A DNA stretch of 22,169 nt from an uncultured Coleofasciculus sp. (GTDB lineage Bacteria; Cyanobacteriota; Cyanobacteriia; Cyanobacteriales; Coleofasciculaceae), in the NCBI GenBank assembly GCA_902805485.1, contig CADCTM010000777.1, positions 1 to 22,169 on the forward strand, in the 5' to 3' direction. The first letter of the stretch is position 1, and each line of letters starts with the position of its first letter. Of the stretch, positions 15,419 through 22,169 are shown in pieces. The translations under genes were made by a program, and so were the position numbers. The notes under the pieces were generated by a model. That model saw only the letters and a list, made by a program, of their open reading frames with translations. It did no database searches and was not told the DNA's origin.

Positions 15419-15441
15419 GGGCGGGTCATTGAAATCCGCCC
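15419..15441 (+). terminator. Possible terminator after the STAS gene
   Basis: GGGCGG (15419-15424) pairs perfectly with CCGCCC (15436-15441) across an 11-nt loop, 25 nt after the STAS stop. It is followed by TTACTCTCT, which is pyrimidine-rich but not a clean T-tract. It would separate the STAS gene from mrnC. Confidence 0.45.
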
Positions 15442-15541
15442 TTACTCTCTAGAGGAACTGAAAATTGTGTATTCTGGTGTTTTTTAACACAAAAAACTAC
15501 TATATGCACTAAAATTTATAAGTCAAGGTCGGGCAGAGTTT

Positions 15542-16006
15542 GTGAGATCAGAGGATGATTGGGGTTCAAATAACGGGACAACCGACTTGGCGTCGTTAGC
15601 CCAAGTCCGACTCACACAACTAAGTGCTGCCGAGGCTCTATCCAAAATAAACCAAGTTTCCCCCGCGTCTTTGGCATATTTGGGGGATGCTGTTTATGAA
15701 CTGTATATCAGAACCTGCTATTTACTGCCGCCGGGCCGCCTGTCTGATTATCATAATCAGGTAGTAGCTCAAGTTCGAGCAGAAAGTCAAGCGAACCATC
15801 TGCGATCGCTTAAACCGCACCTCACAGATCCCGAAATAGAAATCTTGCGGCGCGGACGCAATGCCACGACAGGACGCTCCCGCAAGCTCGATCCAGAAAT
15901 TTACAGCCAAGCGACAAGTTTAGAAACGTTGATCGGATACCTATACCTTACCGATCCTCAACGCTTAACTGAGGTATTGGCGCATTTAGAACTCGATCCT
16001 CATTAA
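15542..16006 (+). CDS. mrnC: Mini-ribonuclease III (MrnC)
   Basis: An RNase III catalytic domain without a dsRNA-binding domain; in Bacillus the Mini-III enzyme matures 23S rRNA ends. The product is 154 residues from GTG 15542, with about 35 poorly conserved residues before the domain. The catalytic signature is SPASLAYLGDAVYELYIR, with acidic Asp49 and Glu53, followed by NQVVAQVRAESQANHLR. ILRRGRNATTGR is the conserved basic loop and TSLETLIGYLYL carries the second catalytic Glu (128). rlmB begins 25 nt downstream, a neighbourhood also known from Firmicutes and consistent with a joint rRNA-processing role. The start is uncertain, as the Shine-Dalgarno sequence is weak. Confidence 0.93.
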   Translation: MRSEDDWGSNNGTTDLASLAQVRLTQLSAAEALSKINQVSPASLAYLGDAVYELYIRTCYLLPPGRLSDYHNQVVAQVRAESQANHLRSLKPHLTDPEIEILRRGRNATTGRSRKLDPEIYSQATSLETLIGYLYLTDPQRLTEVLAHLELDPH

Positions 16007-16031
16007 TAAAATCAGCCCCTGCTAAAAATAT

Positions 16032-17339
16032 ATGCCCAATCCAAACCGCCGTCACGCTGTTGGCAAGCCAAAGCCCGGAAAGCCCTCACGCGCCCCGCAA
16101 CAAAAGCGAAAATTTTCTAAGGCACGAGATGAAGAAAGTGATAGTCGCGAAACGAACCGCCTTCGTCCGCGCGATTCATCATCCTATCCTCGGAAGCCAC
16201 AAGTCGGAAAGCCGACTCGCTCCTCCCAACCCGAACCGAAACAACCGAAACGGCGTTACCAAGACGACACAAGTGACCGACGAGAGGAACGCTATCCCAC
16301 CTCCCAACCCGAACCGAAACGGCGTTACCAAGACGACACAAATGACCGACGAGAGGAACGCTATCCCAGTAAGCCGAAAATCGGTAAGCCTGTTCGTTCT
16401 CAAGGGGCGAAAGACGCTACAGTTTCGGGCTTTCCTGACGTGTCGGTAAAGCCAGTCCGGAAGCCGTCGTCGTCTTACCAGGAAAGACGTTTTGAACCAA
16501 CTGATACCGAGCCAACGGAGGCGACTTCCACCCTAGATGAGGACATCGACTTAATCTATGGGCGTCATCCCGTCCTGGCGGCATTGGAGAACGAGCGCCA
16601 ACTAAACCGAGTTTGGATCTTGCCCCAATTGCGTTACGATCCCCGCTTTCACTCCTTGCTGCTCAAAGCCAAGGCAAACGGGACAGTAATTGACGAAGTG
16701 GAGCCACGACGCCTCAGCCAAATCACTGACGGCGCGAACCATCAAGGAATTGCCGCTCAAAGCGCTCCTCACTCCTACGTGGATTTAGGGGAATTGATTG
16801 ACAAGGCAAAATCGACATCCGAGCAACCTGTTTTGGTCGTCTGTGATGGCATCACCGATCCCCATAACTTAGGGGCAATTATCCGCACTGCAGAAGCTTT
16901 GGGCGCTCAAGGCTTAGTCATTCCCCAACGTCGAGCTGCCGGCGTCACCTCCACGGTGAAGAAAGTGGCAGCCGGTGCTTTAGAAACCTTGCCCATCGCC
17001 CGTGTTGTTAATCTCAGTCGCGCCTTAGAAGATTTAAAAACGGCAGGTTTCTGGATTTACGGCACAACGGCAGGCACCGGTAAAGTACTACACACTGTTG
17101 AATTTAAAGGACCCGTAGTATTGGTTATAGGTTCAGAAGGCAGTGGCTTGAGTATGCTAACCGAACGCTGCTGTGATGTTCTGGTTTCGATTCCTCTACA
17201 AGGTAAGACTCCAAGCCTTAACGCTTCAGTCGCTGCTGCCATGATTTTGTATGAAACTTATCGCCAGCGATGGTCAACATTGCGGTATTTGGGCACTCTA
17301 TCAAAAGGTACTTTAAAAAAAGGAGACGATATAGTATAA
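16032..17339 (+). CDS. rlmB: 23S rRNA (guanosine-2'-O-)-methyltransferase RlmB/TrmH family with long basic N-terminus
   Basis: A SpoU (SPOUT-class) RNA ribose 2'-O-methyltransferase that uses S-adenosylmethionine. The C-terminal 265 residues hold the substrate-binding domain (IYGRHPVLAALE at 175-186) and the knotted catalytic domain. Motif 1 is DPHNLGAIIRTAEALGA (276-292), motif 2 is LVIGSEGSGL (364-373) and motif 3 is IPLQGKTPSLNASVAAAM (387-404). The first about 170 residues are Arg/Lys/Pro/Asp-rich and disordered, with recurring KPxxGKPxRS units and an internal 23-26 residue duplication. Escherichia coli RlmB lacks such an extension; cyanobacterial and plastid relatives often have one, probably for RNA binding. 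mrnC lies 25 nt upstream, probably in the same operon. The exact target nucleotide cannot be read from sequence. Confidence 0.94.
   Translation: MPNPNRRHAVGKPKPGKPSRAPQQKRKFSKARDEESDSRETNRLRPRDSSSYPRKPQVGKPTRSSQPEPKQPKRRYQDDTSDRREERYPTSQPEPKRRYQDDTNDRREERYPSKPKIGKPVRSQGAKDATVSGFPDVSVKPVRKPSSSYQERRFEPTDTEPTEATSTLDEDIDLIYGRHPVLAALENERQLNRVWILPQLRYDPRFHSLLLKAKANGTVIDEVEPRRLSQITDGANHQGIAAQSAPHSYVDLGELIDKAKSTSEQPVLVVCDGITDPHNLGAIIRTAEALGAQGLVIPQRRAAGVTSTVKKVAAGALETLPIARVVNLSRALEDLKTAGFWIYGTTAGTGKVLHTVEFKGPVVLVIGSEGSGLSMLTERCCDVLVSIPLQGKTPSLNASVAAAMILYETYRQRWSTLRYLGTLSKGTLKKGDDIV
16222..16368 (+). repeat. Tandem in-frame duplication (78 + 69 bp) in rlmB
   Basis: Copy 1 (16222-16299) and copy 2 (16300-16368) are nearly identical. 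They differ by one 9-bp indel in the CCGAAA tract and one G-to-A change (Ser to Asn). They encode two copies of a unit built as SQPEPK..RRYQDDT[SN]DRREERYP. High identity implies a recent duplication by slippage or unequal recombination. Confidence 0.9.
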
Positions 17340-17399
17340 ACAAATGTAAAGATTTTAAAATTACAAGGACTCTTAGTATCCCAATACCAGGCAAAGAGA

Positions 17400-17684
17400 A
17401 TGAATGAAGTTTTGACAAAGATTTTCCACTTCTTAGGATTGGCTTTTTGGGTTGAAGTTGTCACGGACAACCCCCGCTGCACCTATTATTTTGGACCGTT
17501 CGTCAGCGAGCCAGAAGCCGATTTGGCTAAGAATGGATATATCGAAGATTTAGAAAACGAAGGCGCCCAAGGAATTGCTGTTAGTATTAAGCGCTGCAAA
17601 CCAACGAACCTAACGATTTTTGATGAGTCGGCAGATCAGACTGACCGCCGGGGAATGCCCACTTTCAGCGGACAAGCGTCTTAA
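17400..17684 (+). CDS. DUF1816 domain protein
   Basis: A 94-residue cytosolic protein of the cyanobacterium-specific DUF1816 family. Conserved features are the aromatic-rich AFWVEVVTDNPRCTYYFGPF, then EADLAKNGYIEDLENEGAQGI and IKRCKPTNLTIFDE. The family has some resemblance in size and fold pattern to the CpcD-like linker domain, but function is unknown. The ATG at 17400 is preceded by GAGA, a weak ribosome-binding site. It follows rlmB by 60 nt and could be the last gene of the mrnC-rlmB unit. It converges on the alpha/beta hydrolase gene. Confidence 0.88.
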   Translation: MNEVLTKIFHFLGLAFWVEVVTDNPRCTYYFGPFVSEPEADLAKNGYIEDLENEGAQGIAVSIKRCKPTNLTIFDESADQTDRRGMPTFSGQAS

Positions 17685-17714
17685 GATAACGAGGGGAGAG
17701 AAGTAATGGGTGAT

Positions 17715-17744
17715 GAGTGTTGGGGTATTTGTTACTCAGCACTC
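17715..17744. terminator. Hairpin between convergent genes
   Basis: GAGTGTTG (17715-17722) pairs with CAGCACTC (17737-17744) with one G-T wobble and a 14-nt loop. The right arm overlaps the stop of the hydrolase gene. There is no T-tract. The TTACTCAGCACTC wording is common in cyanobacterial intergenic repeats, so it may be a repeat used as a bidirectional terminator. Confidence 0.4.
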
Positions 17745-18581
17745 AACCTTATTGAAGACTTGAGGGTTAAGTTCAAGCCAACGGTCAATATCAGCAAGTA
17801 CCTGAGCGGGAATTTCCCAGGGGAAAAGGTGAGCCGTGTTAGGGTAGCTGTGAAATTGGCAATTGGGGAGATGTTGAGCCGTTTCTCGGCTAGATTCTGC
17901 TGTGATATGCCGATCTGCTTCACCTGCCAACACTAAGCTAGGGCATTGAATTTGCGGTAAGTCAGGAAGTCGATTATAGCCAGATCTCAAGGCTGTGTTG
18001 AGTGCTGTTGTGGCAGCGGCAGAGGTTTTGAGGTAAGCGGATAAGGCGTCGGCGGCGAGGTAATTGTAAGCAGAAGGCGTATGTTGTTGAATCAGGTAGC
18101 GATAAAGCGATCGCTTGCCAAACGTCTCAATATTCCACTGCCAACCTGGTTGTAGCCGATTCAAAATCGAAGCGATCCCTGTATATAAATTATCCTCCCA
18201 ACTAATCGGGGGATGGTTTCCTCTCGGTCGGGCTGCCGTCGCAATTAAAATCAAACCACTGACACGATGAGGCAACCTCAGTGCTAATTCCATTGCTAAA
18301 ATTCCTCCCAATGACCAACCGAGGACAAGGCAGCGCTCCACCCCAAAGCGGTCTATAAGGCTCTCTAAGTCGCCCAAATGGTCAGTCATGTTAAAGTTGA
18401 CCTGAGTTTTGCTACTGCCGTATCCACGCAAATCAGGAGCAAGAGTTTGGAAGCGCCGAGAGAGGTGTTTGGTAAACACAGACATACTACTTCCTGAACC
18501 GGGATGACCGTGTAGGCAGAGTAGAGGAAAGCCTTCTCCCTGGACGTGGACATTGAGATTGAGAGGTTGTGAAGCAGACAC
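17736..18581 (-). CDS. Alpha/beta-fold hydrolase
   Basis: A 281-residue cytosolic alpha/beta hydrolase. The oxyanion-hole motif HGHPGSGSSM is at 24-33, the nucleophile elbow GWSLGG at 88-93 with Ser90, the acid Asp223 in LVLAGEADRHI and the base His251 in NTAHLFPWE. The cap region (about 125-195) is helical. The general architecture matches esterases, BioH-like and haloalkane-dehalogenase-like enzymes; the trio Ser-Asp-His is complete, but the substrate cannot be deduced. The start is GTG 18581, the only start codon placed before the first strand; no Shine-Dalgarno sequence is seen. The CAP-domain gene upstream on the same strand is separated by a strong hairpin, so the hydrolase probably has its own promoter. 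Confidence 0.9.
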   Translation of the reverse strand: MSASQPLNLNVHVQGEGFPLLCLHGHPGSGSSMSVFTKHLSRRFQTLAPDLRGYGSSKTQVNFNMTDHLGDLESLIDRFGVERCLVLGWSLGGILAMELALRLPHRVSGLILIATAARPRGNHPPISWEDNLYTGIASILNRLQPGWQWNIETFGKRSLYRYLIQQHTPSAYNYLAADALSAYLKTSAAATTALNTALRSGYNRLPDLPQIQCPSLVLAGEADRHITAESSRETAQHLPNCQFHSYPNTAHLFPWEIPAQVLADIDRWLELNPQVFNKVEC

Positions 18582-18639
18582 AGATAATAACGTCGAAGTT
18601 AAAACAAACTATTACCAGCTTAGAGCTGATCTCAAGAGA

Positions 18640-18683
18640 AAAGGAAAGAGGCGATCCCGATAAAGCGATCGCCTCTTTCCTTT
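18640..18683 (-). terminator. Strong intrinsic terminator after the CAP-domain gene (17-bp perfect stem)
   Basis: AAAGGAAAGAGGCGATC (18640-18656) and GATCGCCTCTTTCCTTT (18667-18683) are perfect reverse complements around a 10-nt loop. On the minus strand the stem comes 19 nt after the CAP gene stop and is followed by TCTCTT. A HIP1 octamer lies at the right inner edge (18665-18672). Confidence 0.8.
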
Positions 18684-18702
18684 CCTATAAAGACAGGATT
18701 GA

Positions 18703-19416
18703 TTACTTCTTCTCTACATATCCGCCTGCGTAGTCAATCACACACATCGACCGATACTTAGCATGAGTGCCAAAAGCCACCCCAGCTACGCGAAAATTGG
18801 GCTTAAAGATATTCGTTCGATGCCCACGATTGGGAACACCATCATCAATAATTAACTGCATCACAATGGATTGAGCGGTGTCCGAACCATAACTAATATT
18901 TTCTCCCGCCGTAGTTTGCCAAGTGCCGTAGCGGTTGATCCGAGTAAAAGGAGTACTGCCATCGCTACCCGTGTGACCGGTCGTGCCTTTTGGCCCTTGG
19001 TCTTTCACCAAGTCTTTAGCACCAAGAGACATCCCTTTGGATGCAGTTAAAGCAGGCAAAGGACGGGATGATTTTAAAAAGGCGATCGCTTCATCGACGG
19101 CTTTTACCCCTTCCTGAGTTTGTAAAAAGGTATTACCAATTTTTACCTTGTTGCCTTGAAAGTTCTTTTTCCAGTTTTCTAGGATAGGGATATAACTAGA
19201 AGGATTTGTCCGCGCTCGGTTCATCTCATCAATAACTCCTTTTTCAATTGGTGAGAGAAAATTCGCTTGAGCTAACACGGTTGTTCCTTTTGGAGAAACG
19301 GCAATTGAAGTGTTTTTAGAAGAAGTTACAGCAACTTGGCTGGCTTGAGAAAGAGTGGGAATTAAGGTGATAACTGCAACAGGAGCAAGGAGTAAGCAAG
19401 ATTGAAAACGGCGCAT
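18703..19416 (-). CDS. Secreted CAP (SCP/PR-1-like) domain protein
   Basis: A 237-residue exported protein from ATG 19416, with GAGG 6 nt upstream. The signal peptide covers about 1-25 (basic MRR, hydrophobic core, ending SQASQ). The CAP domain runs from about 58 to 233. It opens with EMNRARTNPSSYIPILENW and contains GHTGSDGSTPFTRINRYG (147-164, His148), AGENISYG (170-177, Glu172), GHRTNIF (198-204, His199) and CVIDYAGGY. These are the four CAP signature regions with the conserved His-Glu-His cavity. Bacterial CAP proteins are secreted and mostly of unknown function; proposed roles include lipid binding and calcium-dependent proteolysis. The gene ends at a very strong hairpin and seems monocistronic. 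Confidence 0.93.
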   Translation of the reverse strand: MRRFQSCLLLAPVAVITLIPTLSQASQVAVTSSKNTSIAVSPKGTTVLAQANFLSPIEKGVIDEMNRARTNPSSYIPILENWKKNFQGNKVKIGNTFLQTQEGVKAVDEAIAFLKSSRPLPALTASKGMSLGAKDLVKDQGPKGTTGHTGSDGSTPFTRINRYGTWQTTAGENISYGSDTAQSIVMQLIIDDGVPNRGHRTNIFKPNFRVAGVAFGTHAKYRSMCVIDYAGGYVEKK

Positions 19417-19721
19417 TAATTACCTCGTAAGAAAAAACTTATTAACGATGCCCCGAAACAAAAGATAATGAACTTAGACGAATTTTAGGAACAAAGGTTT
19501 CCGGTTGCGGTTTTGGGGAATTGGGGGAAAAGGCGATCGCTATATTTATTCAGAGGAGTAACAAAGAAACCTGAGTTTTTTGTTTTAAACCGCTTTCTTC
19601 ACGCAGATGAAGATAGATAAGAGGGGAATAGGTTTGTGGGTCTATTTGGGGTTGATGTGGCAAGACTTCTGAAGGAGGGTGCGATACACTACCTGTAGAT
19701 TTCGGGCGTTAGATTTCGGAG

Positions 19722-19829
19722 ATGATCAGGCGTGCTAAACTTCGGTTGGTTTTTCTCGGTGCTGTCACCGGACTCAAGATGCCGGAAATCGCTTACAAAA
19801 TTAAAGAAGCTGAAATCCTCTTGACTTGA
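19722..19829 (+). CDS. Possible 35-residue mini-protein upstream of gatA
   Basis: An ATG-initiated frame of 35 codons: MIRRAKLRLVFLG, then AVTGLKMPEIAYKIKE, then AEILLT. The composition is protein-like: a basic N-terminus, a hydrophobic stretch, then a helix-turn-helix-like pattern (GLKMPEIAYKIKEAE). It is open only from just after a TAG at 19710, and GGAG lies immediately before the ATG, which is too close for a good ribosome-binding site. It ends 50 nt before gatA on the same strand. It could be a real small gene, a remnant of a longer regulator, or chance. I do not recognise a family. Confidence 0.35.
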   Translation: MIRRAKLRLVFLGAVTGLKMPEIAYKIKEAEILLT

Positions 19830-19842
19830 GTCCAGGGATGAA

Positions 19843-19854
19843 AGCTAATTAGCT
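19843..19854. promoter_or_regulatory. 12-bp palindrome before gatA
   Basis: AGCTAATTAGCT is a perfect palindrome ending 25 nt before the gatA ATG, just upstream of its AAGGA ribosome-binding site. It could be an operator or be incidental; no matching second copy was found. Confidence 0.25.
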
Positions 19855-19879
19855 GAATGACTTAATAAGGAAGCACGGC

Positions 19880-21346
19880 ATGGCATCGATCCGCGAGTTG
19901 CATAAACAACTGATCCACAAAGAACGCTCCAGCGTCGAAATCACTCAAGAAGCTCTCTTACGCATTCAGGCATTAGAGCCGAAGTTGCACAGCTTTTTGT
20001 GTGTGACGGCAGAACACGCCCTGGAGCAAGCGCGTCAAGTGGATGCCAAAATCGCCGCCGGGGAAGAAATTGGACTCTTGGCGGGGATTCCGATTGGTAT
20101 TAAGGACAATATGTGTACCAAGGGGATTCCGACTACCTGCGCCTCGAAAATTTTGGAAAATTTTGTGCCGCCTTACGAGTCAACGGTGACTCAAAAGCTT
20201 AAAGATGCGGGCGCGGTGATGGTGGGGAAAACGAATTTGGATGAGTTTGCGATGGGCGGTTCGACGGAGAACTCAGCTTATCACGCTACGGCGAATCCTT
20301 GGGACTTATCGCGGGTGCCTGGAGGCTCTTCTGGGGGTTCGGCGGCAGCGGTGGCGGCGGGGGAGTGTACGGTGGCAATTGGTTCGGATACGGGCGGTTC
20401 AATTCGTCAACCGGCATCATTTTGTGGGGTTGTAGGATTGAAGCCGACTTATGGGTTGGTTTCTCGTTATGGTTTGGTGGCTTTTGCGTCTTCTTTGGAT
20501 CAAATTGGGCCGTTTGGGCGGACGGTGGAAGATACGGCGATTTTGTTAAATGCGATCGCGGGTTATGACGCCAATGATGCTACTAGTCTTAAGGTTGAAA
20601 TTCCTGATTATGTGAAGACACTCCGACCTGATCTACAACCTAGGGGACGGATTAAGATTGGTGTAATTAAGGAAACCTTTGGTGAGGGTGCGGATGCTGC
20701 GGTTGAACAGGCAGTGATGAAGGCGATCGATCAATTACAGACGTTGGGTGCGGAAATTCATGTGATTTCTTGTCCCCGATTCCGCTACGGGTTGCCGACT
20801 TACTACATCATTGCTCCGAGTGAGGCGTCGGCTAATTTGGCGCGTTATGACGGTGTCAAGTATGGCGTTCGCGTTGCTGATGCTGATAACCTGTTGTCGA
20901 TGTACAAGAAGACTCGCGCCGCTGGGTTTGGGAAAGAAGTTAAGCGCCGCATTATGCTAGGTACTTATGCTTTGTCAGCAGGATACTATGACGCTTATTA
21001 CCTTAAGGCGCAAAAAGTCCGGACTTTGATTAAACAAGATTTTGATGCGGCTTTTGAGAAAGTTGATATGTTAGTATGTCCGACTGCACCGACAACGGCG
21101 TTTAAAGCTGGGGAAAAGACGGAAGATCCTTTAAGTATGTATTTGGGGGATTTGATGACGATTCCGGTGAACTTGGCGGGGTTGCCTGGAATAAGCGTAC
21201 CCTGTGGTTTTGATGAACAGGGATTACCGATTGGGATGCAGTTGATTAGCAAAGTTTTGCGTGAAGATCAGTTGCTTCAGGTGGCTTATGCTTATGAGCA
21301 ATCGACGGATTGGCATTTACGTAAGCCTCAGATGAAGTCTGTTTAG
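19880..21346 (+). CDS. gatA: Glutamyl-tRNA(Gln) amidotransferase subunit A
   Basis: The amidase subunit of GatCAB, which converts Glu-tRNA(Gln) to Gln-tRNA(Gln) by releasing ammonia from glutamine. The 488-residue length is standard. The amidase signature is complete: Lys75 in GIPIGIKDN, the cis-Ser150 in VPGGSSGGSAAAVAAGE and the nucleophile Ser174 in SDTGGSIRQPASFCGVVG. Spacing matches Staphylococcus GatA (Lys79, Ser154, Ser178). The start at ATG 19880 has AAGGA about 9 nt upstream. A G-rich segment at about 20310-20400 encodes the Gly/Ser amidase motif. gatB and gatC are not adjacent, as usual in cyanobacteria. A hairpin terminator follows directly, so it is probably transcribed alone or with the small upstream ORF. 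Confidence 0.98.
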   Translation: MASIRELHKQLIHKERSSVEITQEALLRIQALEPKLHSFLCVTAEHALEQARQVDAKIAAGEEIGLLAGIPIGIKDNMCTKGIPTTCASKILENFVPPYESTVTQKLKDAGAVMVGKTNLDEFAMGGSTENSAYHATANPWDLSRVPGGSSGGSAAAVAAGECTVAIGSDTGGSIRQPASFCGVVGLKPTYGLVSRYGLVAFASSLDQIGPFGRTVEDTAILLNAIAGYDANDATSLKVEIPDYVKTLRPDLQPRGRIKIGVIKETFGEGADAAVEQAVMKAIDQLQTLGAEIHVISCPRFRYGLPTYYIIAPSEASANLARYDGVKYGVRVADADNLLSMYKKTRAAGFGKEVKRRIMLGTYALSAGYYDAYYLKAQKVRTLIKQDFDAAFEKVDMLVCPTAPTTAFKAGEKTEDPLSMYLGDLMTIPVNLAGLPGISVPCGFDEQGLPIGMQLISKVLREDQLLQVAYAYEQSTDWHLRKPQMKSV

Positions 21347-21352
21347 GTGGGC

Positions 21353-21380
21353 GTGGGGTAGCAGGGGTGTGCTACCCTAC
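21353..21380 (+). terminator. Hairpin terminator after gatA
   Basis: GGGTAGCA (21356-21363) and TGCTACCC (21370-21377) form a perfect 8-bp stem over a 6-nt loop. Three more outer pairs, one of them a G-T wobble, extend it to 11 bp. It starts 7 nt after the gatA stop. The following ACACTGTTAATAAAT is AT-rich but not a clean T-tract. Confidence 0.6.
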
Positions 21381-21602
21381 ACTGTTAATAAATCAAGCCA
21401 AATTAAATTATCTTCACCTTCCTCTCCTTCTCTGTAAGTGGAGGGAAAATAGATTTATGGAAGCTGGGATTATGCCGCGCCACCTGGTTCCAGCTTACCT
21501 GCCGCTATATGTAGGGTGAAGTTCTGCAAAAAACCCCAAATATAGTACCGAGAATCCGTTACTCTAGTTTCATCTGCTGCATTGTCTTCGGTTGTGAACC
21601 CT

Positions 21603-22169
21603 ATGTCTTTCGTTGGTCTGCATATTCATAGTGATTACAGCTTGTTGGATGGCGCGTCTCAGCTACCACCGTTGGTAGATCGAGCGATTGAGTTGGGAAT
21701 GCCTGCGATCGCTTTAACGGATCATGGTGTGATGTATGGCGCGATTGAATTAATTAAAGTTTGCCGAAGTAAAAATATTAAGCCAATTATCGGCAACGAA
21801 ATGTATGTGATTAATGGTGATATTGAGAAGAAAGGGCGTTATCGGAAATATCACCAAGTCGTGTTGGCGAAGAATAATCAAGGCTATAAGAATTTAGTTA
21901 AGCTAACTACGATTTCTCATCTTAAAGGTTTTCAAGGCAAAGGAATTTTTGCTCGTCCTTGTATTAATAAAGAGCTACTTAAGCAATATCGTGATGGTTT
22001 AATTGTTACGAGTGCTTGTTTGGGGGGTGAGGTTCCTCAAGCAATTCTTAAAGGCGATCCAGCGCTGGCGCGTGAGGTTGCTCAATGGTATAAAGATGTT
22101 TTTAATGATGATTATTATTTAGAAATTCAAGACCACGGTTCGATCGAAGATCGGGTTGTTAATGTTGAA
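21603..22169 (+). CDS. dnaE: DNA polymerase III alpha subunit, N-terminal part (truncated by window end)
   Basis: The start of the replicative polymerase. The ATG at 21603 opens a frame of 189 codons running off the window. The N-terminal PHP domain is clear: FVGLHIHSDYSLLDGASQ with His7 and His9, ALTDHGVMYGAIEL with Asp40 and His41, KPIIGNEMYV, YHQVVLAKNNQGYKNLVKL and LIVTSACLGGEVPQ. These match bacterial DnaE. In many cyanobacteria dnaE is split in two loci joined by a trans-splicing intein, so this may be the dnaE-N half; the junction lies beyond the window and cannot be seen. The 256-nt upstream region holds the gatA terminator and presumably the promoter. Codons here are rich in A/T third positions compared with carA or rlmB. 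Confidence 0.96.
   Translation, partial: MSFVGLHIHSDYSLLDGASQLPPLVDRAIELGMPAIALTDHGVMYGAIELIKVCRSKNIKPIIGNEMYVINGDIEKKGRYRKYHQVVLAKNNQGYKNLVKLTTISHLKGFQGKGIFARPCINKELLKQYRDGLIVTSACLGGEVPQAILKGDPALAREVAQWYKDVFNDDYYLEIQDHGSIEDRVVNVE

Larger units (their letters stand above)
19417..19879. other. Intergenic region between CAP gene and gatA
   Basis: About 460 nt between divergent genes. It should hold the CAP gene promoter at left and the gatA promoter at right. It contains a HIP1 octamer at 19533-19540, a possible 35-codon ORF at 19722-19829 and a 12-bp palindrome at 19843-19854. I could not identify promoter hexamers with acceptable spacing. Confidence 0.5.
309..21712. repeat. Dispersed HIP1 octamers (GCGATCGC)
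   Basis: About 19 exact copies are spread through coding and non-coding DNA. They start at 309, 3297, 4403, 4900, 5887, 7564, 8392, 9475, 11158, 12372, 12888, 14540, 15802, 18107, 18665, 19082, 19533, 20552 and 21705. This is the highly iterated palindrome of cyanobacterial genomes. It supports the taxonomic call and shows no clear gap that would mark foreign DNA, apart from modestly longer intervals at 316-3297 and 15809-18107. Confidence 0.9.

Noticed and set aside
1..22169. tRNA, rRNA, CRISPR array, transposase or prophage genes
   Set aside because: No T-loop-like tRNA signature, repeat-spacer pattern or transposase motif was found on reading both strands.

Overview
The window is cyanobacterial chromosome. 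The octamer GCGATCGC (HIP1) occurs about 19 times in 22 kb, where chance predicts well under one. The gene set also fits: a DUF1816 protein, an SLH-domain glycoside hydrolase, a PAS/GAF hybrid kinase, a TPM-domain thylakoid-type protein and a DnaE amino terminus of cyanobacterial type. Heptameric short tandem repeats between genes suggest a larger-genome, possibly filamentous lineage, but the species cannot be named from this sequence.

Layout. 1-1608 (+): dapB and a conserved two-helix membrane protein. 1661-5185 (-), read from right to left: a small single-helix protein, a YtxH-like and a DUF948/YtxG-like protein 11 nt apart, a TPM-domain membrane protein and cobH. 5314-7700 (+): a secreted SLH-GHL10 glycoside-hydrolase-like protein, then ispF 11 nt later. 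7790-10714 (-): a 970-residue multisensor histidine kinase. 11217-12278 (+): trpD, meeting tail-to-tail (4-nt overlap) a lipoprotein-type retropepsin-like protease (12275-13198, -). 13419-17684 (+): carA, a STAS-domain anti-sigma-factor antagonist, mrnC, rlmB and a DUF1816 protein. 17736-19416 (-): an alpha/beta hydrolase and a secreted CAP-domain protein. 19722-22169 (+): a possible 35-codon ORF, gatA, and the 5' part of dnaE, which runs off the window.

Most genes are housekeeping and not arranged as one pathway: lysine/peptidoglycan precursor synthesis (dapB), cobalamin (cobH), isoprenoids (ispF), tryptophan (trpD), pyrimidine/arginine (carA), rRNA maturation and methylation (mrnC-rlmB), tRNA-Gln amidation (gatA) and replication (dnaE). 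The mrnC-rlmB pair is a coherent ribosome-biogenesis unit. The ytxG/ytxH-like pair resembles a Bacillus stress operon.

I found no mobile element, CRISPR array, tRNA or rRNA, and no convincing defence or biosynthetic cluster. The points most worth a second look are: the STAS gene, which has a strong ribosome-binding site but no ATG, GTG or TTG where its domain begins; an 18-bp perfect palindrome inside that gene; an inserted segment with a perfect 10-bp inverted repeat in the kinase's first PAS domain; Tyr in place of the catalytic His in CobH; a 17-bp perfect hairpin after the CAP gene; and a possible helix-turn-helix-like mini-protein before gatA.
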